Shown here: positions 1 to 8,909 of the stretch, piece by piece
How positions within the stretch are numbered: position 1 is the stretch's first letter
Layout: each line of letters begins with the position of its first letter
Assembly (NCBI RefSeq): GCF_030316845.1
Contig: NZ_JASZYS010000009.1
Location: 124,001 to 188,000, forward strand
DNA: 64,000 bases
Origin: Variovorax davisae
GTDB lineage: Bacteria; Pseudomonadota; Gammaproteobacteria; Burkholderiales; Burkholderiaceae_C
Direction of reading: 5' to 3'
Translations under genes and position numbers: made by a program
The notes under the pieces: model-generated
The model's input: only the letters and a program-made list of their open reading frames with translations
Told to the model about the DNA's origin: nothing
Database searches by the model: none

Positions 1-591
1 CCGCCGCGCGCGCTGCAGCGCAGCTACCTGGCGCTCAACCCGCTCGGCACGGTGCCGCTGCTGCTCGACGGCGACACGCGCATGACCGAGTCGTCGGCCA
101 TGTGCCAGTACCTGGTGCAGCGCTGCGACCCCGACAACCGGCGCGGGCTCGCGGTGCGGCCGGACGAAACCGGCTTCGGCGCCTGGCTCAACTGGCTGCA
201 CCACGGCGAGGCCACGCTGACCTTCCCGCAGACCATCGTGCTGCGCTACGGCCGCTTCGAGCCTGAAGAGCGCAAGCTGCCGCAGGCGGCGGACGACTAT
301 GCCAAGTGGTTCATCGCCCGCCTGCGCGGCATCGATGCGGTGTTGCAGCAGCATGCCTTCCTTGCCGCCGACCGCTTCACGGTGGCCGACATCTCGGTCG
401 GCTACGCCCTGATGCTGGCCAACGAGCTCGACCTGGTGCCGCGCTTCCCGGCCGCGGTGGCGGCCTACTGGGAACGGCTGCAGCAACGCGATGGCTTCCG
501 GCGCGCGCTGGCCGCGCAGCACGACGCGGCCGTGGCGCAGGGCGTCTCGCCCTGGACCTCGACGCGTCCGCCGCCGGTGGAGTCCGCCTGA
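1..591 (+). CDS. Glutathione S-transferase family protein (5' end outside window)
   Basis: The reading frame is open from base 1, so the true start lies upstream; 196 residues are visible. The visible N-terminal part carries the thioredoxin-fold features of a GST: a V-P step in GTVPLLLDG, where family members have the cis-proline, followed by the ESSAMCQYL segment, whose Glu-Ser pair normally binds the gamma-glutamyl part of glutathione. An all-helical C-terminal domain follows, including FTVADISVGYAL, the usual N-capping box motif. The catalytic Ser/Cys region lies outside the window. The family conjugates or reduces electrophiles with glutathione in the cytoplasm. The substrate cannot be told from sequence. 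The gene reads toward the membrane protein at 648 and may share its transcript. Confidence 0.85.
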   Translation, partial: PPRALQRSYLALNPLGTVPLLLDGDTRMTESSAMCQYLVQRCDPDNRRGLAVRPDETGFGAWLNWLHHGEATLTFPQTIVLRYGRFEPEERKLPQAADDYAKWFIARLRGIDAVLQQHAFLAADRFTVADISVGYALMLANELDLVPRFPAAVAAYWERLQQRDGFRRALAAQHDAAVAQGVSPWTSTRPPPVESA

Positions 592-647
592 TGCCGCCGC
601 CGACCTGTCTCATTGACGGCCGCCCCGGACGGCCGGCATAAACGGGC

Positions 648-1493
648 ATGGACTTCCACCACCCGCTGTTCGAGAGCCTGGCGCTGCCGCTGGTGCTGTC
701 GTTCGCGGCCACCGGCCTGCTGCGCGCCGTCCTCGGCGCCGTGCATGGCCGGCGCTGGGCCTCGGCGGGCGTGGCGCCGGCCATCCTGGTCGCATCGGCC
801 TGGGTGCTCGGCTGGCAGATGTGGCCGGGCGAGCTGACCGAGGAGCTGCCCTGGATCTACGCCTCGGCCGCCTTGCTCGGCATCGGCCTGGAAGGCATGC
901 GCGCAATGAAGCGCACCACCTGGCTCGCCAGCTGCGTGCTGTGGGCGCTGGTGCTGGTCGGGCTCAGCGACCAGCCCCCGGTGCTGCAGGTCGCGACCTG
1001 GGCGGTCGGCGCCGCGGCGATCGCGGCGGTGCTCGGCGCGCCGCTCGAGCAGGCCGACGCGCCCGCCAGCCTGCTGGTCGCCGGCATCGGCCTGGCGGCG
1101 GTGGCCTTCATCGCCGGATCGCCGCTGCTGTTCGAGCTCGGCCTGGCGATCGCCGCCGCCATCGCCGGCTGCGCCTTGTGGCTCTGGCCCAAGGTCCGCA
1201 TCGGCTTCGGTGCCTGTGGCGCGGTGGTATGCGTCATCGCCTGGCTGACGCTGGCGCAGGGCCTCGCCCTGCTGACGCCGGTGCAGCCCGAGGTACTGTT
1301 GCTGCTGGCCTGTGCCCTGACCTCGGGGCCGACGGTGCAGTGGCTGCGGCGCGGACGACGCCCTGCGATCGATGCGGTGATCGTCGCGGCACTGGCGGCG
1401 CTGTGGGTGGCCGGCGCGGTCGCGCTGGCGCTTCACGGCCAGCCCCCGGCACCTCGCCAGACGCAGGACACCCCTCATTCCACGCCTCGCTGA
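648..1493 (+). CDS. Multi-pass membrane protein of unknown function
   Basis: 281 residues, ATG start. The protein is almost entirely hydrophobic, with about eight or nine predicted membrane segments rich in Ala, Leu and Val, and a short polar C-terminal tail rich in Pro, Gln and Thr. I do not recognise a family. Its stop lies 7 bases before the start of the RibD-C-like reductase gene, so the two are very probably co-transcribed and may be translationally linked. If the reductase belongs to the pathway encoded by the convergent operon at 2385-5775, this protein could be its membrane partner or exporter, but that is inference from position only. Confidence 0.7.
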   Translation: MDFHHPLFESLALPLVLSFAATGLLRAVLGAVHGRRWASAGVAPAILVASAWVLGWQMWPGELTEELPWIYASAALLGIGLEGMRAMKRTTWLASCVLWALVLVGLSDQPPVLQVATWAVGAAAIAAVLGAPLEQADAPASLLVAGIGLAAVAFIAGSPLLFELGLAIAAAIAGCALWLWPKVRIGFGACGAVVCVIAWLTLAQGLALLTPVQPEVLLLLACALTSGPTVQWLRRGRRPAIDAVIVAALAALWVAGAVALALHGQPPAPRQTQDTPHSTPR

Positions 1494-1500
1494 CACGCCC

Positions 1501-2388
1501 ATGATGCACTCCGCCCCCACCCTCCCCGGCATCGATGCGCTGTGGCCGCTGTGCCTGGAGATCGCGGCGCGCAGGCGAAGCCGCCAGGCGCCGCCCGCGC
1601 CCGACGCCGGCACGCCGATCGCCTGGAGCGCGGGGCGGGGCTTCGCGTTGCAGGGCCTGTGGGACGACCAGGCGCTCGAGCTGTTCGAGCTGCTCAAGCC
1701 CCTGCTCGACCAGCCGCAGGCGGGCACGCCCTGGGCGATCGGCCAGCTTGGCCAGAGCCTGGATGGCTGCGTCGCCACCCATGGCGGCGACTCCAACTAC
1801 GTCAATGGGCCGGAGATGCTGGCGCACCTGCACCGCCTGCGCGCGCTGTGCGACGCGGTCGTCGTCGGCGCCGGCACCGCGGCCATCGACAACCCCCAGC
1901 TGACCACGCGGCGGGTGGCCGGCCCGAACCCGGTGCGCGTGCTGCTCGACCCGGCGCTGCGCCTGCCGGCGACGCTGCGGGTCTTCTGCGACCGCCAGTC
2001 ACCCACCCTGCTGGCCTGCGACGCCGCACGCACGCCGGAAGCGGCGCGACGCGTGGGTGCGGACCAGGTGCTCGGCGTGCCCGGCCTGCTGCGGTCCGAC
2101 GGCAGCGCGGACCTGCGTGCGCTGCAGGCCGCCTTGCAGCAGCGCGGGCTGGGCGTGCTGTTCGTCGAAGGCAGCGGTGTCACCGTGTCGCGATTCATCG
2201 CGCAGGGTTGCCTCGACCGGCTGCATCTCAGCATCGCGCCGGTGATCATCGGGGCCGGCCGGCCGGGGCTGCAACTGCCGCGCAGCGCCGCGATGCGCGA
2301 CTGCCTGCGGCCGCCGGCGCGCCTGTTCCGCATGGGCGCCGACGTGCTCTGGGACCTCGATCTGCGCGCCGCGCGGTCAGCGGACTAG
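1501..2388 (+). CDS. RibD C-terminal (DHFR-fold) reductase family protein
   Basis: 295 residues. Residues about 78-285 match the RibD_C / dihydrofolate-reductase-like fold: GQSLDGCVA (84-92) corresponds to the substrate-binding strand of RibD reductases, YVNGPEMLAHLHRLRA follows as in that family, then VVVGAGTAAIDNPQLTTR with the NADPH-site pattern, and VEGSG (222-226) near the end. The deaminase domain of true RibD is absent. In its place is an unassigned stretch of about 75 residues. The likely activity is NADPH-dependent reduction of a pterin, pyrimidine or similar heterocycle. The stop codon overlaps the stop of the convergent methyltransferase gene. Together with the PTPS homologue and glycosyltransferase on the other strand it suggests a pterin-like product (inference). 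Confidence 0.8.
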   Translation: MMHSAPTLPGIDALWPLCLEIAARRRSRQAPPAPDAGTPIAWSAGRGFALQGLWDDQALELFELLKPLLDQPQAGTPWAIGQLGQSLDGCVATHGGDSNYVNGPEMLAHLHRLRALCDAVVVGAGTAAIDNPQLTTRRVAGPNPVRVLLDPALRLPATLRVFCDRQSPTLLACDAARTPEAARRVGADQVLGVPGLLRSDGSADLRALQAALQQRGLGVLFVEGSGVTVSRFIAQGCLDRLHLSIAPVIIGAGRPGLQLPRSAAMRDCLRPPARLFRMGADVLWDLDLRAARSAD

Positions 2389-3272
2389 GGCCAGTCCGCG
2401 AGCAATTCCGCGTGGCCGATGCAAAGCGTGGTGCGCGCGAGCAGTTGCCTGCGCTCGGCGGCCCATGCAGCCACCGCGCCGGCGGCGCCCGGGTCCTGCT
2501 CGCGGGCGGCGGCCGCGCTGCCTTCAACCAGCGCGGCCAGCATCGCCTGCGCCTGCGCGCCCTGCCGGCCGTCGATGTGCCAGTCGCTGGCCGCCCGCCG
2601 AAGCTGGCCACCCAGGGCAAGCAGCCGGTCGGCCGCCACCGCCACCGCCCGGCTGCCGAGCGCGGGGCCGAAGCCCTTGTCGCCACGCTGGTGCGCCTCG
2701 AACAGGCGCCGCACCATCTCGTCGGCCTCCCGCTTCGGGCGCCAGTCGATGCGCCCATCGACCGTCAATGCGAACAGCAGCGCCGCCTTCGCCGCACAGG
2801 CGCGGCTCAGCAGCGCGTCGAGCCAGGCGCCCGAGACCAGGTCGAGCAGCGCCGATGCCGTGATCAATCCCACCCCGGCCAGCGGCAGCGCGGCCAGCCC
2901 GCCCGCGAGATCGAGGTGCACGGCTTCCACATCGGCCCGCCAGCCCGGTCCTTCGACGCGCAGCCGATCCCCCTGCGTGCGCACCGTGAAGCCTTGCGCG
3001 GCGGCCCAGGCCGCCAGCGCACCGGGCAACGCGGCCAGCAGCCGCGGATCGTGATCCACCAGCCGCCAGCGCTGCGCGCCACCCAGGCGGGGCGCCAGTT
3101 CGCGCAGGTTGGCCCCGGTGCCGCAGGCCAGGTCGAGGACGCCGAGCGTCGCACCACCGCCGCGCCATCGGACGGCCAGCCCGGGCAGGTCGAAGGCGGC
3201 GGCCGCTGCCTCGCGGGCTGCCCGGTCGAAGGGCTCGCGCAGCGCGAGCCAGTCGGCGCTGAATCCGGTCAT
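2385..3272 (-). CDS. Class I SAM-dependent methyltransferase
   Basis: 295 residues. Motif I of the Rossmann-like fold is LDLACGTGAN (46-55), followed by an acidic position after strand 2 (WRLVDHDPRLLAAL) and the later segment LITASALLDLVS typical of motif post-II. The substrate is unknown. The ATG start overlaps the glycosyltransferase stop as ATGA, so it is the last gene of a tightly coupled operon (dehydrogenase, PTPS homologue, glycosyltransferase, methyltransferase). The likely role is O-, N- or C-methylation of the small molecule made by this operon. The stop overlaps the stop of the convergent reductase gene. Confidence 0.85.
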   Translation of the reverse strand: MTGFSADWLALREPFDRAAREAAAAAFDLPGLAVRWRGGGATLGVLDLACGTGANLRELAPRLGGAQRWRLVDHDPRLLAALPGALAAWAAAQGFTVRTQGDRLRVEGPGWRADVEAVHLDLAGGLAALPLAGVGLITASALLDLVSGAWLDALLSRACAAKAALLFALTVDGRIDWRPKREADEMVRRLFEAHQRGDKGFGPALGSRAVAVAADRLLALGGQLRRAASDWHIDGRQGAQAQAMLAALVEGSAAAAREQDPGAAGAVAAWAAERRQLLARTTLCIGHAELLADWP

Positions 3273-4333
3273 GGCAGCGGCGCGCGCGCGGCGGCGTCGA
3301 GTGCGGCGGCGAAGCGCGCCGCACCGTCCGCCCAGGTCGGCAAATCGCGCCGGGCTTCGCGGGCGCCGCCGGCGAGCCTGGCCCGAAGCCCGGCGTCGTC
3401 CAGCAGCTGCTGCAAGGCGCCCTGGAGCGCGCCGACGTCGCCGGGCGGCACCAGCAGGCCCGCAGCGGCAGGCACGGTGTCCGGAATGGCGCCCGCCCGC
3501 GTGCTGATCACCGGCAGGCCATGCGCCAGCGCCTCGGCCAGCGCCATGCCGTAGCCCTCGTGGAAGGACGGCAGCACGAAGACGTCGGCCACCCGGTAGA
3601 GCGCGCGCAGGCCGGCCTCGTCGCATTCGCCGTGCAGCCGCACGCGACCCTGCAGCCCCTGGGCGGCGATCGCCGCCGCCAGGGCCGCCGCGCAGGCCGG
3701 GTCCAGCGTGAGGCTGCCGGCGCAATCCAGCGTCCAGGACCGATCGCGCAGGCCCGCCAGCGCATCGACCAGCACCGCATGGCCCTTGCGCGGCGTCACG
3801 CTGGCCACGCACAGCAGCGCCAGTTCGGCCGCGCCCGAGCCCTGTGCCAGCGGCGCAGGATCGGTGCCCGGCCGGACCACCGTGATCCTGGCGGCCTCGA
3901 CGTCGAAGGCCGCCAGCGCCCGCGCCGTGGCCGGGCTGGTGACGACGACGCCGCGTGCCGACGCCAGAGCGCGGCGCTCGCTCTCGAGCAGCGCCCGTTG
4001 CCGGTCGGGCGCCAGCCCGGTCTCCAGCGACAGCGGATGGTGGACCAGCGCGACCCAGCGCAGCCGCTGCGCATGGGCCGCGGCGAACTCGGGCAGCACG
4101 CCGAAGGCCAGACCGTCGACCACCACCAGCGCATCGTCGGGCAGCGCCTCGATCACGCGGCCAGCCAGCGCCAGGGCGGACGCATCGGGATCGGGAAAGC
4201 CGGGCCCCAGCGACGCCACGTCGACCCGCCAGCCGGCCGCGCGCAGGCCGTCGATGATCCGGCGGTCGTAGCCATAGCCGCCGGTGCGGGTGCCGAGATC
4301 GCCCGGCACCAGGAAGCTGCAGCGCGCGTTCAA
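3269..4333 (-). CDS. Glycosyltransferase, GT4 (GT-B fold) family
   Basis: 354 residues. The N-terminal half has the GT-B glycine-rich opening (PGDLGTRTGGYGYDRRI). The C-terminal nucleotide-sugar domain has VASVTPRKGHAVLVDAL and the E-x7-E motif region HEGYGMALAEALAHGLPVIS, then AGLLVPPGDV. It should transfer a sugar from an activated donor; the acceptor is unknown. I chose a TTG start at 4333 because it overlaps the stop of the upstream PTPS homologue as TTGA and the coding pattern begins directly there; no ATG or GTG fits as well. The stop overlaps the methyltransferase start as ATGA. A glycosylated end product is the natural inference. Confidence 0.85.
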   Translation of the reverse strand: MNARCSFLVPGDLGTRTGGYGYDRRIIDGLRAAGWRVDVASLGPGFPDPDASALALAGRVIEALPDDALVVVDGLAFGVLPEFAAAHAQRLRWVALVHHPLSLETGLAPDRQRALLESERRALASARGVVVTSPATARALAAFDVEAARITVVRPGTDPAPLAQGSGAAELALLCVASVTPRKGHAVLVDALAGLRDRSWTLDCAGSLTLDPACAAALAAAIAAQGLQGRVRLHGECDEAGLRALYRVADVFVLPSFHEGYGMALAEALAHGLPVISTRAGAIPDTVPAAAGLLVPPGDVGALQGALQQLLDDAGLRARLAGGAREARRDLPTWADGAARFAAALDAAARAPLP

Positions 4334-4752
4334 GGGGTTCGACCCGCCTCGGCCGGCAGCGCACCCTCGTAGGCCGCCCAGGCCACGTGCGACTCGTTGA
4401 GCCGCACCCGCAGGCCCGACAGCCCGCCCGCATGCGGCCCGAGTTCGCCGGCCGCGACGCGCGCGGCGACCCGACCGAAGATCACGCGGGCCATGAATTC
4501 GGTGGTCGTGTTGCGCCCCTCGAAGGCCGGATCGTCGTCGAGGTTGCGCAGGTTGAACTCGCCCAGCACGCTGCGCAGCACCTCGGTCGCCCGGGCGATG
4601 TCGACCACCATGCCGTCGGCATCGAGCTCGGCGCGGCGAAATTCGAGATCGACCACGTAGGTCGCGCCGTGCAGGCGCTGGGCCGGGCCGAAGGCCTCGC
4701 CGCGAAAGCTGTGGGCGATCATGAAGTGGTCGCGGACGTTGACGCTGTACAT
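4330..4752 (-). CDS. 6-pyruvoyltetrahydropterin synthase / QueD-fold homologue with altered active site
   Basis: 140 residues, close to the length of the family. The T-fold layout is clear: FMIAHSF at 10-16, RLHGATY at 26-32, MVVDIARA, then NTTTEFMARVIF and RVRLNESHVAWAAYEG. By alignment from memory with E. coli QueD (Zn ligands His16, His31, His33; catalytic Cys27, Asp70, His71; Glu110), this protein keeps two histidines (His14, His28) and the C-terminal Glu120. Ala30 replaces the third zinc histidine, Ala24 the catalytic Cys, and Asn67/Leu68 the Asp-His pair. Normal PTPS or CPH4 synthase chemistry is therefore doubtful. It lies 24 bases after the dehydrogenase gene and is coupled to the glycosyltransferase by TTGA. 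Confidence 0.8.
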   Translation of the reverse strand: MYSVNVRDHFMIAHSFRGEAFGPAQRLHGATYVVDLEFRRAELDADGMVVDIARATEVLRSVLGEFNLRNLDDDPAFEGRNTTTEFMARVIFGRVAARVAAGELGPHAGGLSGLRVRLNESHVAWAAYEGALPAEAGRTP

Positions 4753-4776
4753 GCGGGGGCTCCTGGCGGTCGGGTT

Positions 4777-5775
<999 letters not shown>

Positions 5776-5850
5776 GGTGCTTTCATCTTAAGGCGGTGCC
5801 CGTGCACTATTTCACGCCGCACACTGTCCGGCTCTGTTAGCCTGACCGCC

Positions 5851-6078
5851 ATGCGCGCCCTCATCCTGATCCTCAATGTCGCCGTGCTCGCCATCGCCTG
5901 GTGGGCGGCCTCGCTGACCGGCGTCCTGATCGCCGCCGGCCTCTGCTTCGTGCTGGTGGCCGGCTTCTTCGCCTTCTCGATGGCCCGCACCGAAGCCCGC
6001 GAGTCGCGCCAGATGCAGCGCGCGATGGGCCGCAACACCAGCTTCCTGGCGGAACTGCTGGGCCCGCGCAAGCGCTGA
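5851..6078 (+). CDS. Small two-helix membrane protein, unknown
   Basis: 75 residues. Two hydrophobic segments (about 3-20 and 24-45) are followed by a short basic, charged tail (RTEARESRQMQRAMG...). No family is recognised. The gene is divergent from the dehydrogenase operon, with 75 bases between them, and convergent with XdhC, 7 bases apart. A -10-like TAGCCT lies only 8 bases before the ATG with no obvious ribosome binding site, so a very short or absent leader is possible. Confidence 0.65.
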   Translation: MRALILILNVAVLAIAWWAASLTGVLIAAGLCFVLVAGFFAFSMARTEARESRQMQRAMGRNTSFLAELLGPRKR

Positions 6079-6085
6079 CGCGAAA

Positions 6086-7090
6086 TCAGCCCACGGCCGC
6101 CTTGGCCACCGCCACCGCCGCTTCGCGCGGCAAGGCCACCGCGTTCTTGACCGCCAGGATCTCCGCCATCACGCTGACCGCGATCTCGGGCGGCGTCTTG
6201 CTGCCGATGTAGATGCCGATCGGGCCGCGCAGGCGCGCCAGCGATTGCGCGGTCTGCTCGAAGTGCTCGATCATGCGCTCGCGCCGCGCCTCGGCATTGC
6301 GCCGCGATCCGATCGCGCCGACATAGAAGGCCTCGCTCTGCAGCGCCTCGAGCAGCGCCAGGTCGTCGAGCTTGGGGTCGTGCGTGAGCGCCACCACGCA
6401 GGTCCGGCGATCGGGCTTGAACGCGGTCACGGCATCGTCGGGCATCTCGGTGGTGATGGCGACGCCGGGCAGGGTCCAGGCCGTGTGGTATTCGGTGCGC
6501 GGGTCGCACAGCGTCACCGCGAAGCCGCTGAACTTGGCCATCGTCGCCAGGTATTCGGCGAGCTGGCCGGCACCGATCAGCAGCATGCGGTATTCAGGGC
6601 CGAAGGTGTTCACCAGCTCGGTGTCGTCGACCAGCAGTTCGGCCGGCGAGGTCGCCTCGGCCAGCGCGACCGCGCCATCCGCCAGCCGCACCGTGCGCTG
6701 CATCAGCCGCCCCTGCTCGAGCGCCGCCACCAGCGTCTTCAAGGATTCGGCGTCGGGGTCGTATTCGAGCAGCAGCTCCAGCGTGCCGCCGCAGGGCAGC
6801 CCGAAGCGATGCGCCTCGTCGGCCGTGATGCCGTACTTGACCAGCGCCGGCGCACCCGTCGGCATGACGCCGTCGCCGTGGGCGCGGCTGTAGCGGGCGA
6901 TCAGGTCGTCCTCGATGCAGCCGCCCGAGACCGAGCCGACCACCGCGCCGTCCTCGGCCAGCGCCATGATCGAGCCGACCGGGCGCGGCGACGATCCCCA
7001 GGTGCGGACCACGGTCGACAGCAGCGCACGGCGGCCCGCCAGCCGCCAGTCGCGCAGGGTGCGCAGCACCATGACGTCCAGGTTTTCCAT
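6086..7090 (-). CDS. XdhC-family molybdenum-cofactor insertion/maturation protein
   Basis: 334 residues. The N-terminal XdhC/CoxI region has GSVSGGCIEDDLI and PRPVGSIMAL; the C-terminal part is a Rossmann-like domain with LLIGAGQLAEYL and GAIGSRRNAEARR, both signatures of the family. XdhC proteins bind molybdopterin cofactor, promote its sulfuration and deliver it to xanthine-dehydrogenase-type enzymes in the cytoplasm. It is the last gene of the molybdenum hydroxylase operon, following the CoxG-like gene by 3 bases, which fits a role in activating the large subunit encoded upstream. Confidence 0.9.
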   Translation of the reverse strand: MENLDVMVLRTLRDWRLAGRRALLSTVVRTWGSSPRPVGSIMALAEDGAVVGSVSGGCIEDDLIARYSRAHGDGVMPTGAPALVKYGITADEAHRFGLPCGGTLELLLEYDPDAESLKTLVAALEQGRLMQRTVRLADGAVALAEATSPAELLVDDTELVNTFGPEYRMLLIGAGQLAEYLATMAKFSGFAVTLCDPRTEYHTAWTLPGVAITTEMPDDAVTAFKPDRRTCVVALTHDPKLDDLALLEALQSEAFYVGAIGSRRNAEARRERMIEHFEQTAQSLARLRGPIGIYIGSKTPPEIAVSVMAEILAVKNAVALPREAAVAVAKAAVG

Positions 7091-7093
7091 GGC

Positions 7094-7666
7094 TCAGCCG
7101 GGGTCCTTGTTGTCGGTGTCGGCCTTCTTGCCGATGCCGAGCTTCTGCATGAAGCCGGCCACGGCGCCGACCTTCTCCGCCGGCGCTTCGTCCGCCGCCT
7201 CGGGCGGCGGCCCGTAGCGGCTCTGCATCTCGGCATCGAAGCGCTTGAAGAAATCGTCGGCGGTGGACTTGGCGGCGCCGTCGATCAGGCGTTGGCCCAT
7301 CTGCGCGATCTTGCCGCCGACCTGGGCCTGCACGGTGTAGTCGAGTTCGCAGCCTTCGCCGCCGTCGACCACCGGCTTGAGCGACACGCTCGACGCGCCC
7401 TTGGCGAATCCGGCGACGCCGCCCTGGCCTTCGAAGGACAGCCTGTAGCTGTCGGGCGCCAGGATGTCGGCCAGCGTGACCTTGCCGCTGAACTTGGCCG
7501 ACACCGGCCCGATCTTGAGCGCCAGCCCGACCGAATACTCGTTCTCGCCGGTGAGCTCGAACCGGTCGCAGCCCGGGATGCATTTCTTCAGGGTCTCGGG
7601 ATCGTTGAGCGCATCCCAGGCCTGTTGCTGCGTGACGCCGAGACGGCGGTTGCCGAGCATTTCCAT
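7094..7666 (-). CDS. coxG: CoxG-like SRPBCC protein (CO dehydrogenase subunit G family)
   Basis: 190 residues. The first 150 match the CoxG/START-like fold: MEMLGNRRLGVTQQQAWDAL, then DPETLKKCIPGCDRFE and GKVTLADI, and TVQAQVGGKIAQMGQRLIDG near residue 130. The C-terminal 40 residues are a low-complexity linker ending in KADTDNKDPG. In Oligotropha CoxG is a membrane recruitment factor for the Mo enzyme, and the same is inferred here. It lies between the VWA protein and XdhC genes, as in cox-type operons. Confidence 0.88.
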   Translation of the reverse strand: MEMLGNRRLGVTQQQAWDALNDPETLKKCIPGCDRFELTGENEYSVGLALKIGPVSAKFSGKVTLADILAPDSYRLSFEGQGGVAGFAKGASSVSLKPVVDGGEGCELDYTVQAQVGGKIAQMGQRLIDGAAKSTADDFFKRFDAEMQSRYGPPPEAADEAPAEKVGAVAGFMQKLGIGKKADTDNKDPG

Positions 7667-7703
7667 GGTGGATTCCTTGTTGTCTTGGTGGGGGGACGGG
7701 CCG

Positions 7704-8909
7704 CTACCGGCCTGCGCGCATCAGCGCCGCGAGGCTGGCCGCCAGTTGTTCGAGGGCGCTGAGATTGTGGACCGCGAGCATCGCGTCTGCATGGCGGTGC
7801 AACATGGCCGCACCGCGCGCAAGGGGAGCGTAGCCCTCGTAGCGCAGCAGCGGGTTGAGCCACAGCACGCGCCGCGAATGCCGCTTGAGCCACAGCAGTT
7901 CGCGCTCCAGCGCCTCGGGCTCGCCGGTGTCGAGGCCGTCGCTGATCACCAGCACCAGTGTGCGGCGTCCGGTGAGGCGCCGCGCGTGCGCGTGGCGCAG
8001 CTGGGCCAGCGAATCGCCCAGGCGGGTGCCGCCGGCGAAATCGTCGATGGCGGCGCCGGCCGCGGCCAGCATCGCATCGGTGTCGGCGATGCGGAAGGTC
8101 GGCGTCAGGTCGGTCAGGTGGGTGCCGAAGGCGAACACGTCGCGCCGCCCCGCGCGCCGGGTCGACGCATGCAGGAAAGCCAGCAGCAGGCGGGCGTAGC
8201 GCTCCATCGAACCCGAGACGTCGATCAGCACCAGCAGCGGCAGCGGCTGGCGGCGGCGCGAGAGCTTCGGCAGCCGCAGCATTTCGCCGCCGGTGCGCGC
8301 CGCCTCGTGCAGCACGCCGGGCCAGTGCATGCGCGAATGCACGCCGCCGTCGCCGGCCACGCGCAGACGGCGCGAAGGCAGGGTCGGCACCGGCAGCGCG
8401 ATGTCGCGCGCCAGCCGCTCGACCAGCCGGTACTCGGCGGCGCCGAGCGCGTTGAAATCGGCATGGTGGACCCGCTGCCGGTCGCTGGCGGTCATCGCGG
8501 CATCGAAGTCGATCTCGCGCTCGGTCTGCGCCGGCTTGACCGCATCGCGCGGTGCCGCCAGCGCCTCGCGCACGCGCGGCCGACGCTTCGACGGCTCGGC
8601 CTTGCCTTCGGCGCTCGGCAGCATCTGGGCCAGCAGCTTGTTGGCCAGCTCGGGGTCGCGGAACCAGGCGTCGAACAACTCGCGGAACACCCCCCGGTCT
8701 TCCTCGCGGCTGATCATCACGGCCTCCATCGCGGACGCCAGGTCGCCGCGGCTGTCGACGCCCACCAGCATCGCGGCCTCGGCCGCCAGCCCGATGCGCA
8801 TGGCGTCGGTGCGCACGCCGGCGCGCCGCAGCGCCCGGCCGAAGCCCGCGAGATTGCCGGCCAGCTTGCCGCGGCGGGCATCGCCGAGCTGCTGCACGCG
8901 CGCGGTCAA
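7704..8909 (-). CDS. coxE: VWA-domain protein, CoxE family
   Basis: 401 residues from the chosen TTG start. The C-terminal half is a von Willebrand A domain with a MIDAS motif DVSGSM and a later FAGGTRLGDSL segment plus ISDGLDTG. The N-terminal half is helical and charged (a DUF58/CoxE-type region). CoxE acts with the MoxR ATPase CoxD in metal-centre assembly of the Mo enzyme. The TTG start overlaps the stop of the upstream MoxR gene as TTGA; the next in-frame GTG is four codons downstream, so the start is likely but not proven. Confidence 0.85.
   Translation of the reverse strand: MTARVQQLGDARRGKLAGNLAGFGRALRRAGVRTDAMRIGLAAEAAMLVGVDSRGDLASAMEAVMISREEDRGVFRELFDAWFRDPELANKLLAQMLPSAEGKAEPSKRRPRVREALAAPRDAVKPAQTEREIDFDAAMTASDRQRVHHADFNALGAAEYRLVERLARDIALPVPTLPSRRLRVAGDGGVHSRMHWPGVLHEAARTGGEMLRLPKLSRRRQPLPLLVLIDVSGSMERYARLLLAFLHASTRRAGRRDVFAFGTHLTDLTPTFRIADTDAMLAAAGAAIDDFAGGTRLGDSLAQLRHAHARRLTGRRTLVLVISDGLDTGEPEALERELLWLKRHSRRVLWLNPLLRYEGYAPLARGAAMLHRHADAMLAVHNLSALEQLAASLAALMRAGR

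Noticed and set aside
3269..4333. SenB-type selenosugar synthase for a selenoneine pathway with the SenA-like gene
   Set aside because: It is 29 kb away from the SenA-like gene, is coupled to PTPS-like and methyltransferase genes, and no SenC/SelD-like gene is present.
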